Assembly: GCA_023665865.1 (NCBI GenBank)
Contig: JAMPDC010000001.1
Coordinates: 753,981 to 817,980 of the forward strand
Source: Staphylococcus sp.
GTDB taxonomy: Bacteria; Bacteroidota; Bacteroidia; Bacteroidales; Muribaculaceae
Length of the DNA: 64,000 bases
Direction: 5' to 3'
Position 1 is the stretch's first letter; each line of letters opens with the position of its first letter. The notes beneath the pieces are model-generated. The model saw only the letters and a list, made by a program, of their open reading frames with translations. It ran no database searches and was not told where the DNA came from. This document shows positions 45,537-54,164 of this stretch, one piece after another. The position numbers were made by a program, and so were the translations under genes.

Positions 45537-47369
45537 TCATTTCATCGATTGCATCTCCACGAGGCGGGTATAGTAGCCGTTGAGGGCAAGAAGTTCTTCG
45601 TGAGTGCCACGCTCGACAATCTCACCTTCATGCAACACACAGATGAGATCGGCATTCTTGATCGTCGACAGACGATGGGCGATCACAAGGGTTGTACGGT
45701 CACGCATGAGGCGTTCGAGGGCTTCCTGGACTGACTTCTCACTCTCACTGTCGAGTGCAGAGGTCGCCTCGTCGAGAATGAGGATAGGAGGATTCTTGAG
45801 AATGGCACGGGCTATCGACAGACGCTGGCGCTGTCCGCCCGACAAGCGGCAGCCCCGGTCACCGATATTGGTGTCATAGGCTTGCTCGGTCGCCATGATG
45901 AATTCATGAGCGTTGGCTATGCGCGCAGCCTCCTGGACCTGTTCGAGAGTGGCGCCTTTCACACCGAAGGCGATATTGTTGAAGATAGTGTCGTTGAAAA
46001 GTATGGCTTCCTGGTTGACATTGCCCATGTAGCTGCGCAGTTCATGCACACGGAGATCGCGGATGTCGCAACCGTCGACCGTGATGCGGCCACCGTCGAT
46101 GTCATAGAAGCGCGGGAGAAGATCAGCGAGCGTCGACTTGCCGCTACCGCTCTGCCCGACAAGAGCCACCGTACTGCCGGCCGGGATGTCGAGATCTATT
46201 TTCTTGACCACAGGGACAGAGGGATCGTAGCCGAAGGTCACATCCTTGTATTCTATATGGCCTTTGAGTTTCTTGATCTCGCTCGGCTTCTCAGGATCGG
46301 TGATGGGATTGGTGGCGGCGAGGATGGCATCGACACGCTCCATTGCCGCGAGACCTTTCTGAATACTGTAGACAGCCTTTGACAGATCTTTGGCCGGATT
46401 GATGATGCTATAGAAAATCACCATGTAATATATGAACGAGGCGGCGTTCATGCTTGAGGTACCGGAGAGGATCAGGGTACCGCCGAAACTGAGGACTACA
46501 GCGACTGTGAGGGTGCCGAGCAACTCGCTCATCGGATGGGCGAGCGACTGGCGGCGCTGCACCGAGGCGGTGATTTTGAAAAACCGCTGGTTGCCGTCGC
46601 GGAAACGTTGCTTGACCTTCTCCTCGGCGTTGAATGCCTTGATGATGCGGAGGCCGCCGAGGGTTTCCTCGATGTAGCTCATGATTGTTCCCCACTGCTG
46701 CTGTCCCTGGAGCGATTTGCGTTTCAAGCGCTTGCCGACCCGGCCCATGACTGCACCGGCAATCGGGAGCAGGACAAGGACGAAGATGGTGAGCTGCCAG
46801 GAGATGACTATCATCATTGAAAGGCAGACGATGATCATCACGGGATTTTTGAAGAGCATGTCGAGCGATGACATGATGGAATTTTCAATCTCCGCCACAT
46901 CGCCCGTCATTCGCGCCATGACATCTCCCTTGCGTTCGGATGTGAAATATGATATCGGGAGAGACACGATCTTGTCGTAGACAAAGTTGCGGATGTCTCT
47001 TACGATGCCCGCACGCATAGGGATGACGTAGTAGAGACTGGCATAAGTGGCTCCCGTCTTCAGAGCTGTCATAAAGACCAACATCCCTGAGAGCACCACA
47101 AGGGTACCGATGGGGCCCCAGCTGCCGATCGCTTCCTGCGTGGCCCAATAGAAATTGTTGATCGCCACATCCTTGAGTGACTCCGAGCCTAAAGGCATGA
47201 ACTCATAGTGGGCCTCCCTGACCTTGAAGAGCATCTCGAGAATCGGGATGATGAGAGCGAAGGAGAAGAGTGTGAGAAAAGCGGCGAGGAAGTTGAAGAA
47301 TATGTTTAGAAAAAGATATTTCTTATATGGAGGGACAAACCTCAGCAGTAGTTTCCAGAATTCTTTCAT
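45537..47369 (-). CDS. ABC transporter, fused permease-ATPase (MsbA-like exporter)
   Basis: A half-size ABC exporter of 610 residues, the length of lipid A or multidrug exporters. It has six hydrophobic helices in the first 330 residues, then the ATPase domain with Walker A GQSGSGKST, the signature LSGGQRQR and Walker B ILILDEAT followed by an H-loop (VIAHRLST). It would work as a homodimer in the inner membrane. The ATG at 47369 (MKEFWKLLLRF) fits the family; the frame upstream starts with TTG. It may move lipid A across the inner membrane, but a drug or glycolipid substrate is equally possible. lptE and secG lie just upstream on the same strand, beyond a terminator. Confidence 0.93.
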   Translation of the reverse strand: MKEFWKLLLRFVPPYKKYLFLNIFFNFLAAFLTLFSFALIIPILEMLFKVREAHYEFMPLGSESLKDVAINNFYWATQEAIGSWGPIGTLVVLSGMLVFMTALKTGATYASLYYVIPMRAGIVRDIRNFVYDKIVSLPISYFTSERKGDVMARMTGDVAEIENSIMSSLDMLFKNPVMIIVCLSMMIVISWQLTIFVLVLLPIAGAVMGRVGKRLKRKSLQGQQQWGTIMSYIEETLGGLRIIKAFNAEEKVKQRFRDGNQRFFKITASVQRRQSLAHPMSELLGTLTVAVVLSFGGTLILSGTSSMNAASFIYYMVIFYSIINPAKDLSKAVYSIQKGLAAMERVDAILAATNPITDPEKPSEIKKLKGHIEYKDVTFGYDPSVPVVKKIDLDIPAGSTVALVGQSGSGKSTLADLLPRFYDIDGGRITVDGCDIRDLRVHELRSYMGNVNQEAILFNDTIFNNIAFGVKGATLEQVQEAARIANAHEFIMATEQAYDTNIGDRGCRLSGGQRQRLSIARAILKNPPILILDEATSALDSESEKSVQEALERLMRDRTTLVIAHRLSTIKNADLICVLHEGEIVERGTHEELLALNGYYTRLVEMQSMK

Positions 47370-47448
47370 GATGAAACGATAGGCGCGACGACGCGCGGTC
47401 AATGCATGGCTGTTGTTTTCTTGGTCTCTGAAGGATATGAAGAAGAAA

Positions 47449-47492
47449 AGCCTGCGCCGACTTGAAGTTTAGTTCAATCGTCAGAGCAGGCT
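47449..47492 (-). terminator. Terminator of the lptE-hypothetical-secG unit
   Basis: AGCCTGC/GCAGGCT encloses an inner stem (GACGATTGAA with TTCAAGTC); on the minus strand TTTTCTTCTTC follows. Confidence 0.75.
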
Positions 47493-47556
47493 GTATGAGT
47501 TATGGCCATTTCCTGAGAGGAGCGATGGGCGCTCCGGCGGGTGAGGAATGGTGAGA

Positions 47557-47958
47557 TTATTCGGCAGGAGTCTCAGCGGCAGCCGGCGCAGGTGCGGGAG
47601 CGTCAGCGGCGGGAGCGGCGGGAGCTTCGGTCGCGGGGGCGGCAGGAGCGCTTTCAGGAGCGGCAGTGTTGAAGTCGCCGGGGACAACCTGCTCAGCGGG
47701 GACAGCGCTTACACGCGATGAGGTCGAGCTGATGGCCTGAGGCATGGTGAATGTTGCAAGGATCGAGAGAACGCAGATGGCACCGGCGAGGCTCCAGGTG
47801 AGCTTTTCGATGAAGCTGTTGGTGCGGCGCACGCCCATGATCTGGTTTGAACCGGCAAATGTTGATGAGAGGCCTCCTCCTTTGGACTTCTGAACGAGCA
47901 CGACACAGATAAGAAGCACTGCGCAAATGAGCGTCAGGATAATCAATACGATATACAT
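47557..47958 (-). CDS. secG: Preprotein translocase subunit SecG
   Basis: Small inner-membrane partner of SecYE that aids protein export. The 133-residue protein has two membrane helices (about 3-22 and 56-75) with the family loop KSKGGGLSSTFAGSNQIMGVRRTNSF between them. The last 50 residues are an Ala/Pro/Glu-rich low-complexity tail, longer than the usual short C-terminus. It is the third gene after lptE; a TTACTTTG box upstream may give it its own promoter. Confidence 0.93.
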   Translation of the reverse strand: MYIVLIILTLICAVLLICVVLVQKSKGGGLSSTFAGSNQIMGVRRTNSFIEKLTWSLAGAICVLSILATFTMPQAISSTSSRVSAVPAEQVVPGDFNTAAPESAPAAPATEAPAAPAADAPAPAPAAAETPAE

Positions 47959-47979
47959 AGTTGGTTTTTGGTTTATTTT

Positions 47980-48795
47980 TTATTCGTTAAAGCTCGAATT
48001 GAGCATCAATTTCCGCAAAAAACGTAATTGGTCTGCAAAGTAAACACTTTTTTTTGGATTTTTCAAACTCAAATTGTGAATTATTTCAAAAGCCTTGTCA
48101 TAGCGGCGGCGGCGGATGTAGATTTTCGCAAGACTTTCGCTGAGCGAAGTGTCGTCGGCATGGGTTTGATGAGAGGTGGCCGGCTGGCTCTTAGGCTCCT
48201 GTGATGCCGCCGGAATCTCTTCGGGCGACGTTTTTGGCGTCAGCTCCGGCTGAGTCTCCACATCGGTCTGTCCGGCGTCAGACGGCAGGCTGATTTTTTC
48301 AGATTTTCCTTTGAGGATGAAAGCATTGATGAGCGCATCCTGCGAATCGTCGGCTTCATCGGGAGCGTCGGGCAGACTCTCCTCTTCCTCGCGGGCAAGA
48401 AGGGCTGAATAGTCCGCGGCAGGATTGAAGATGAGTTTTTCGAGGAGCTCATCATCCTTGGGTGATGAATGTCCGTAGGTGGCGAGAAAAGTATCGATAA
48501 CCTTCTCGGTCGTCACCGTCTTCTCCTTCTCGGCAGCATAAAAATTGGCCCAGGTCTCACACTTGGGATCAGTCAGAATGGAGAGTGCCGTCGGGTCGGG
48601 CGAGTTGAGAGCTGCGTGTTCGAGAAGTTTGCGCCGCGTTTCGGCAGGAAGAGCCTCACCCTCGCGTCTGAGCAGAGTGACAGCGGGAAGTGTGAAGAAT
48701 GGATATTCCTTCATGAGCCGCTCCACATCAGAGATGCTCACAGGTATGTCCGGGTAGGAAAGAGCGCGGAGATAATGACTGAGTGCTTCGTCCAT
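47980..48795 (-). CDS. Conserved hypothetical protein between lptE and secG
   Basis: A 271-residue cytosolic protein without signal peptide. The N-terminal 120 residues are helical (YPFFTLPAVTLLRREGEALP, LPAETRRKLLEHAALNSP). A long acidic/Pro/Gln-rich linker follows (about 140-215), and the last 50 residues (LAKIYIRRRRYDKAFEIIHNL) look like a tetratricopeptide-type helix pair. It sits 33 bases after lptE and 21 before secG, an arrangement I believe is conserved in Bacteroidales. Function unknown; the position suggests envelope biogenesis (inference). Confidence 0.85.
   Translation of the reverse strand: MDEALSHYLRALSYPDIPVSISDVERLMKEYPFFTLPAVTLLRREGEALPAETRRKLLEHAALNSPDPTALSILTDPKCETWANFYAAEKEKTVTTEKVIDTFLATYGHSSPKDDELLEKLIFNPAADYSALLAREEEESLPDAPDEADDSQDALINAFILKGKSEKISLPSDAGQTDVETQPELTPKTSPEEIPAASQEPKSQPATSHQTHADDTSLSESLAKIYIRRRRYDKAFEIIHNLSLKNPKKSVYFADQLRFLRKLMLNSSFNE
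48036..48043 (-). promoter_or_regulatory. Near-match -7 box (TTACTTTG), possible internal promoter for secG
   Basis: Minus-strand TTACTTTG with one mismatch to TAnnTTTG, 77 bases upstream of the secG start, within the 3' end of the preceding gene. Confidence 0.35.
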
Positions 48796-48828
48796 GTCGT
48801 TGTCTTGAAAGGGGGGGTAGTGGAGATG

Positions 48829-49359
48829 TTACCAATCGCCGAGAGTCGCATTGAATATCAGGTCGACGAGCTCTTTGGATATTTCATTACAAAGCTGATC
48901 CTGCACATCGGTGAGCATTTCCGAACTGTCGAAGTCACGGTATGCGCTGAATGTCTGGTCGATATCCTTTCCCTCGGATTTATTGTCGACGTAGCGGACC
49001 TTGACCTGGATGGTCAGGCGTGTCATCGAGGCATAGGCGTTTTCGGTCACAGCCTGGGGAGAGAGCGAATAGCCGGTGATCTCACCCTCGAGCTGGAGGT
49101 CGGCGTTGGGGGTGTCGACAGTGCGCAGACGTGTGTTGCGCGAGATGTAGTCGAGCAATTCGTTTTCAAACGTCTGCTGCAAAGGAGGATAGACGAGAGC
49201 AGCGCGGATAGGGAACTCGGAGACGTAGATTGTCTTGTAGATCGAGTAGTCAATCGCCGCACCGTTGAGTTTATAGCTGATGCGGCACGCACTCATGACA
49301 CACGACATGAGCACGATGAGCGCGATGCTGAGTATGTGGGGGATACGAAATGTCTTCAT
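48829..49359 (-). CDS. lptE: LPS assembly lipoprotein LptE
   Basis: Outer-membrane lipoprotein that plugs and helps assemble LptD for LPS insertion. The 176-residue protein has a lipoprotein signal with Cys25 in VMSAC and then the Bacteroidota LptE pattern (RISYKLNGAAIDYSIYKTIYVSEF). A beta/alpha fold follows, with VKVRYVDNKSEGKDIDQTFSAYRDFD. Length is typical. It heads the run with the hypothetical protein and secG. The -7 box at 49367-49374 ends only 7 bases before the start codon. Confidence 0.93.
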   Translation of the reverse strand: MKTFRIPHILSIALIVLMSCVMSACRISYKLNGAAIDYSIYKTIYVSEFPIRAALVYPPLQQTFENELLDYISRNTRLRTVDTPNADLQLEGEITGYSLSPQAVTENAYASMTRLTIQVKVRYVDNKSEGKDIDQTFSAYRDFDSSEMLTDVQDQLCNEISKELVDLIFNATLGDW

Positions 49360-49366
49360 GGAAGTA

Positions 49367-49374
49367 CAAAGTTA
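49367..49374 (-). promoter_or_regulatory. -7 box (TAACTTTG) directly upstream of lptE
   Basis: Minus-strand TAACTTTG, 7 bases before the lptE ATG, implying an almost leaderless mRNA. It faces away from the box at 49406-49413. Confidence 0.6.
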
Positions 49375-49405
49375 CAACTTTCTTGAAAAAATGCCAAAAA
49401 ATACC

Positions 49406-49413
49406 TAACTTTG
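49406..49413 (+). promoter_or_regulatory. -7 box (TAACTTTG) for the DUF4199 gene
   Basis: TAACTTTG on the plus strand, 39 bases before the ATG at 49453; divergent from the lptE promoter, with only 31 bases between the two boxes. Confidence 0.6.
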
Positions 49414-49452
49414 CAAGTCGTGAGGCCCACTCACACACCACTCATTATCACC

Positions 49453-50022
49453 ATGACATCTACTGGCCCGCACTTAGACCCATCTCCATACCGCCGTGGA
49501 GCCGACTACGGATTCCTCTTCGGCATATACCTGACGGTGATGTTTTTCGCCTTCATCTTCTCCCAGACCCACCTGCTTGTGTCGGCGCTGGCTCTTTTCA
49601 TGCTCCTTGCCATCCCGGGGCTGCTTGTCGGGGCCATGCGCCACTACGACAAGAGCATGTATGGCTGCGCCACGTTTCCGATGATGTGGATGCTCGGGGT
49701 GATGATGTTTCTCTGCGGCCTCATCATCTCATGTTGCGCGCTCATCATCTACCTCAAGTGGATCAACCCCGACCTCATCTTCAACCAGTTGAAATTTCTG
49801 GTCGACTCCGGCAAGGAGACCGACAGCGAGTTCATCAGGCAGGCCGGTACCCTCGCCGCCGAGATGATTGAATACAATTTCGTCCCCTCGGCAACGGCAT
49901 ATGTCACCGAGATTTTTCTCGCGCTGCTCTCGGCCGGCTCCATCACCTCGCTCGTGTTCGGCTTTCTCTACACCCGTCTGCGTCTGTCGAAGCACGACAG
50001 TGGAGGTCGCCGGCAACTGTAG
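49453..50022 (+). CDS. DUF4199 family membrane protein
   Basis: A 189-residue integral membrane protein with four hydrophobic helices (about 20-40, 45-62, 72-95 and 150-175) and the DUF4199 pattern FLFGIYLTVMFFAF and the amphipathic stretch between helices three and four. The ATG at 49453 is favoured over an in-frame start at 49411, which would lie inside the promoter. It precedes GT2 by 72 bases; the two are often neighbours in Bacteroidota (from memory). Role not established; possibly lipid-linked sugar metabolism. Confidence 0.85.
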   Translation: MTSTGPHLDPSPYRRGADYGFLFGIYLTVMFFAFIFSQTHLLVSALALFMLLAIPGLLVGAMRHYDKSMYGCATFPMMWMLGVMMFLCGLIISCCALIIYLKWINPDLIFNQLKFLVDSGKETDSEFIRQAGTLAAEMIEYNFVPSATAYVTEIFLALLSAGSITSLVFGFLYTRLRLSKHDSGGRRQL

Positions 50023-50094
50023 CCGCCGGCTGATATAACCCCACTCATCATACCCTCTCTGCAATCAAGCAAGATTTTCTATATCACAGAAACT

Positions 50095-51066
50095 ATGGAT
50101 ATATCTGTTGTCATCCCTCTCTACAACGAAGCCGAGTCGCTTCCCGAACTCTCCGCATGGATCGAGCGCGTCATGAGCGAACATGACTTCTCCTACGAGG
50201 TCATCTTCGTTGACGATGGAAGCACCGACGACTCCTGGAAGGTCATCAACCGCCTGTGTGCCTCCAACCCCAACCTCCACGGCATCTCTTTCCGCCGCAA
50301 CTATGGAAAGTCACCGGCCCTCAACACCGGCTTCCGTGCCGCCTCGGGCGATGTGGTCATCACCATGGACGCCGACCTTCAGGATTCACCAGACGAAATC
50401 CCGGAGCTTTACCGCATGATCTTGCGCGACGGCTATGACCTCGTCTCGGGCTGGAAACGCAAGCGCTACGACCCTCTCTCGAAGACTATCCCTACCAAGC
50501 TCTTCAACGCCACCGCCCGTATGGTCAGCGGCATCAAGAATCTCCACGATTTCAACTGCGGGCTCAAAGCTTACCGTCTCGACGTTGTGAAGCATATCGA
50601 AGTCTATGGCGACATGCACCGCTACATCCCCTACCTTGCCAAAAACGCCGGCTTCACCCGCATCGGGGAGAAGGAAGTCCACCATCAGGCCCGCAAATAT
50701 GGCACGACAAAATTCGGTCTTGACCGATTTGTCAACGGCTATCTCGATCTCGCCACCCTGTGGTTCACCGGCAAATTCGGAGCAAAGCCGATGCACTTCT
50801 TCGGACTTCTGGGCTCACTGATGTTTATCATCGGCTTCATAGCCGTCATGGTGGTGGGATTCGGAAAACTTTGGGACATGTATCACGGCAACCCCTATAT
50901 CCTCGTGACCGACTCCCCCTACTTCTATCTTGCCCTCACCATGATGCTTCTGGGAACCATGCTCTTCCTGACCGGCTTCATAGGAGAGCTGATTGTCCGA
51001 AACGCTCCCGGCCGCAACCACTATGAGATCAAAGAGCGTATCGGCATCGTTGATGATAAACAGTAG
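50095..51066 (+). CDS. Glycosyltransferase family 2, DPM1/GtrB-like, membrane-anchored
   Basis: A 323-residue transferase. The GT-A domain starts with VVIPLYNEAESLPEL, followed by VDDGSTDDSW and the metal-binding MDADLQDSP. After it come FNCGLKAYR and, at the C-terminus, two membrane helices (about 240-265 and 275-300), as in polyprenyl-phosphate glycosyltransferases. It should make a polyprenyl-phosphate-linked sugar at the inner membrane for later transfer to a polysaccharide or lipid A. Donor sugar unknown. Confidence 0.92.
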   Translation: MDISVVIPLYNEAESLPELSAWIERVMSEHDFSYEVIFVDDGSTDDSWKVINRLCASNPNLHGISFRRNYGKSPALNTGFRAASGDVVITMDADLQDSPDEIPELYRMILRDGYDLVSGWKRKRYDPLSKTIPTKLFNATARMVSGIKNLHDFNCGLKAYRLDVVKHIEVYGDMHRYIPYLAKNAGFTRIGEKEVHHQARKYGTTKFGLDRFVNGYLDLATLWFTGKFGAKPMHFFGLLGSLMFIIGFIAVMVVGFGKLWDMYHGNPYILVTDSPYFYLALTMMLLGTMLFLTGFIGELIVRNAPGRNHYEIKERIGIVDDKQ

Positions 51067-51108
51067 ACGGTATCATCCATACACACCTCTGTAACCGAAG
51101 AAACAACA

Positions 51109-51657
51109 ATGAATTCAAACACATATCCCGAACTCTACCATCTGGCGCTCGACCGGCACTCATGCCGTGCCTACTCCGAGCGCAAGGTCGAGCGCGACAC
51201 CATCCTCTCGGTCCTCGACGTGGCGCGGCTCGCACCCTCAGCCTGCAACCGCCAGCCCTGGCTCTTCCTTGTCGCAGACTCTGACGAGCAGCGCGGTGCC
51301 ATCATCGAGAGCTACAACCGCGAGTGGGTCAAGTCAGCACCCGAATTCATCATCGCCTGCGGCCTTCACGACGAGGCCTGGCATCGTCCCGCCGATGGCA
51401 AAGACCATACCGACATCGACGTTGCCATCGCTGTCGACCATCTGACTCTCGCCGCAGCCTCGCTCAAGCTTGCCACCTGCTGGATCTGCAACTTCGACAC
51501 CGAGATCATCCGCAACGCCTTCGGCCTACCTGCCAACATAGAACCTATTGCCATAATCCCCATCGGCTACCCGGCCGACAATGAAACTGTCACCGAAAAG
51601 AGACGCAAACCTATCGGTGAAATCGTCAAATGGGGCAAATATCAAGACAACGATTGA
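51109..51657 (+). CDS. Nitroreductase family protein
   Basis: A 182-residue FMN-dependent oxidoreductase. N-terminal RHSCRAYSERKVERD binds the flavin phosphate, followed by ARLAPSACNRQPWLF and a C-terminal GYPADN. Such enzymes reduce nitroaromatics or quinones with NAD(P)H; the physiological substrate here is unknown. Its 3' end overlaps the start of the DUF6452 gene by 28 bases. Confidence 0.9.
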   Translation: MNSNTYPELYHLALDRHSCRAYSERKVERDTILSVLDVARLAPSACNRQPWLFLVADSDEQRGAIIESYNREWVKSAPEFIIACGLHDEAWHRPADGKDHTDIDVAIAVDHLTLAAASLKLATCWICNFDTEIIRNAFGLPANIEPIAIIPIGYPADNETVTEKRRKPIGEIVKWGKYQDND

Positions 51658-52184
51658 AAACACTCCTTCTATATATAGCCACCGGTATCGTCCTGACCAC
51701 TGCCGCAAGCTCATGCAGCAGTCCCATCGGTTGCACTGAAAACCAAAACTCGCTGCCACTTGCCGGATTTTACTCGATGCAGACCGGAAGCGCCATCACG
51801 CCCGACTCCATCGCCGTCGGAGGCGTCGGTGCGCCCGACGACACCCTGCTCCTCGGCCCGGGCTCACGCGTCAGCCAGCTCTACCTTCCGTTCCGCTCGA
51901 CGTCGCCGGAAACCGAGTTTTATTTCCGCTACAAGCAGCAGGCTCTCGACTATGACTGGCTCGTCGACACTATCCGTTTCTCCTATGAAGCGACACCCTA
52001 TTTCGCCTCGGAGGACTGCGGCGCGATGTATCACTACCTCATCACCTCATTCAGCTACACCACCCATCTGATCGACTCCGTAGCCGTCACCGACTCGCTC
52101 ATAACCAACATTGACCGCGAGACGATCCAAATCTATTTCCGCACGGCACAGCCCGGCGAGGGTGACGAGGGCTCGACAAACTGA
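51630..52184 (+). CDS. DUF6452 family lipoprotein
   Basis: A 184-residue lipoprotein (MGQISRQRLKTLLLYIATG...SSC with the acceptor Cys at 29, followed closely by a second Cys). The remainder is beta-rich (SQLYLPFRSTSPETEFYFRYKQ, DWLVDTIRFSYEATPYF) as in DUF6452 proteins of Bacteroidota. The ATG at 51630 overlaps the nitroreductase 3' end by 28 bases and is the only start that gives the signal. It precedes DUF6048 by 14 bases. Function unknown. Confidence 0.8.
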   Translation: MGQISRQRLKTLLLYIATGIVLTTAASSCSSPIGCTENQNSLPLAGFYSMQTGSAITPDSIAVGGVGAPDDTLLLGPGSRVSQLYLPFRSTSPETEFYFRYKQQALDYDWLVDTIRFSYEATPYFASEDCGAMYHYLITSFSYTTHLIDSVAVTDSLITNIDRETIQIYFRTAQPGEGDEGSTN

Positions 52185-52198
52185 CACCAGAGACAGAG

Positions 52199-53107
52199 AT
52201 GAACAACGTATTGAAACAGATTATTGACCTTCTGTCGACCCGCCGGTGTGCAGCCTTGATGCTCACGCTCCTACTGGTCGCCGTCACAGGCCTCGAAGCC
52301 ACGGCCCAACGCCGCGTGACACCCGTCCAGCCGACCACACCGGGAACTGCGCCCAAGACCGAGGAGACAAAAAAGGTCGACCTCAGCAAATATGTCGAGA
52401 TGGTCGATGCCGAAGGCCGCACAATCCTCGTCGACACCATCTCCGGCACGGAGTATCACGACTCTACCCTCCTCGCCGGCCCGCCAAAGATGGAATATCC
52501 CCTTCTCCACTCGGTGACGGTCGGTGCCAACCTCTGGAATCCGCTGATGCGCGCCTTCGGGCAGCACTACGGCCTGGGCGACGTCTGGGCAGAAGTAAGC
52601 CTCCACAACCGCTATTTCCCCTTCCTCGCCATCGGTCTTGACAACTGCAACGACGCGCCGGACGATTCCAACTTCCGCTTCAGGGTCGGAACAGCTCCAT
52701 ACGTCAAAATCGGAGCTTCCTACAATTTTTTCTACAACTCAAATCCTGACTACAAGCTTCAGGTGGGACTGCGCTACGGCTTCACCTCTTTCAAATGGAA
52801 TGTCGACGACATCACTGTCGACGAAGGTTACTGGCAGGATCCCTCCCACTTCTCCATCCTCAACCAAAAGGCTACAGCCGGTTACTTTGAGCTGACTTTC
52901 GGTCTAAAGGTCAGAATCATCAAAAACTGGTCGCTGGGTTGGACCTTCGTCTACCATTCCCTGCTCCACGAGACCAAAAATCCCGTGGGTGAACCTATGT
53001 TCATCCCCGGCTATGGAAAGCGGGGCTCGTCGATCACCGGCAATTTTTCCCTCATGTACACTCTGCCCATAAACAAAAGCAAACCCGCAGAGGTTGATAA
53101 TTTATAG
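52199..53107 (+). CDS. DUF6048 family outer-membrane protein
   Basis: A 302-residue protein with a signal peptide (helix LMLTLLLVAVTGLEATAQ) and a low-complexity Pro/Thr linker. A beta-barrel-like body follows (LHSVTVGANLWNPLMRAFGQ, YFPFLAIGL, FRFRVGTAPYVKIGASYNFFY), ending in alternating strands. Adjacent to DUF6452 by 14 bases; I believe this pair plus PhoH is a repeated Bacteroidales arrangement. Function unknown; envelope location is inferred. Confidence 0.8.
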   Translation: MNNVLKQIIDLLSTRRCAALMLTLLLVAVTGLEATAQRRVTPVQPTTPGTAPKTEETKKVDLSKYVEMVDAEGRTILVDTISGTEYHDSTLLAGPPKMEYPLLHSVTVGANLWNPLMRAFGQHYGLGDVWAEVSLHNRYFPFLAIGLDNCNDAPDDSNFRFRVGTAPYVKIGASYNFFYNSNPDYKLQVGLRYGFTSFKWNVDDITVDEGYWQDPSHFSILNQKATAGYFELTFGLKVRIIKNWSLGWTFVYHSLLHETKNPVGEPMFIPGYGKRGSSITGNFSLMYTLPINKSKPAEVDNL

Positions 53108-53133
53108 AGGGACATTTCTTAACCACGTTTTTT

Positions 53134-54117
53134 ATGATAGAAAGAATAGTTATTATCGACAACGTTGATCCCGTCAGCTTCTACGGCGTCAATAATTGCA
53201 ATATGCAGCTCATCCGCAACCTCTTCCCGAAATTGCGCATGGCAGCCCGCGGGTCGGTCATCAAGGTCATAGGCGACGAGCATGAGACCGCGGAATTTGA
53301 AAAACACATCAAGGAGCTGGAAGATTACTGCATCAAATACAACAAGCTGACTGAAGATGTGATCCTCGACATCATAAAGGGAAAGTCGCCGGAGACACCT
53401 AAACACGACGACGTCATCATCTATGGAGTCAACGGCAAGCCCATCAGCGCCCGCAACACCAACCAGGAACTTCTCGTCAAAGCTTTCCGCGAAAACGACC
53501 TCACCTTTGCCCTCGGCCCGGCCGGAACCGGCAAGACCTACGTAGCCATCGCGCTGGCTGTCCGGGCACTCAAAAACCGGGAAGTTCGCAAGATCATCCT
53601 CTCCCGTCCGGCCGTCGAAGCCGGCGAGAAACTCGGTTTCCTCCCGGGTGATATGAAAGACAAGATCGACCCCTATCTCCAGCCGCTCTACGATGCGCTC
53701 GAAGATATGGTACCGGCGGTCAAGCTCAAGGAATACATGGAGACCAACGTCATCCAGATCGCACCGCTCGCGTTCATGCGCGGACGCACGCTCAACGATG
53801 CCGTCATCGTGCTCGACGAGGCCCAGAACACCACCATCCATCAGATCAAGATGTTCCTGACCCGCCTGGGCATGAACGCCAAGATGATCATCACCGGCGA
53901 CGCTACGCAGATCGACCTCCCTCGCTCAGTCTCCTCCGGTCTAATCCAGGCTCTGAGAGTGTTGAAAGATGTCCCCGGCATCGGCAAGGTGGAGTTTGGC
54001 AAGAAAGATATCGTCCGCCACTCGCTCGTACAGCGCATCGTCGAAGCCTACGAACAGTTTGACAAAGAGCAGAAGGAGCAGAACCAGCCTGAGCCCGAAA
54101 AGGACATGGCTGAATAG
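53134..54117 (+). CDS. PhoH family ATPase
   Basis: A 327-residue P-loop protein with Walker A GPAGTGKT (Lys134), Walker B VIVLDEAQNTT and the PhoH block RPAVEAGEKLGFLPGDMKDKIDPYLQPLYDALEDM, plus an N-terminal helical domain. The family is linked to RNA metabolism and ribosome maturation, but the precise reaction is unresolved. It follows DUF6048 by 26 bases. The 47-base gap to the convergent MFS gene holds no evident terminator. Confidence 0.9.
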   Translation: MIERIVIIDNVDPVSFYGVNNCNMQLIRNLFPKLRMAARGSVIKVIGDEHETAEFEKHIKELEDYCIKYNKLTEDVILDIIKGKSPETPKHDDVIIYGVNGKPISARNTNQELLVKAFRENDLTFALGPAGTGKTYVAIALAVRALKNREVRKIILSRPAVEAGEKLGFLPGDMKDKIDPYLQPLYDALEDMVPAVKLKEYMETNVIQIAPLAFMRGRTLNDAVIVLDEAQNTTIHQIKMFLTRLGMNAKMIITGDATQIDLPRSVSSGLIQALRVLKDVPGIGKVEFGKKDIVRHSLVQRIVEAYEQFDKEQKEQNQPEPEKDMAE

Positions 54118-54164
54118 AATCTGTTATTTCTGTCGCTTCTGAGTTTCTGCACCACCGCTTGATT

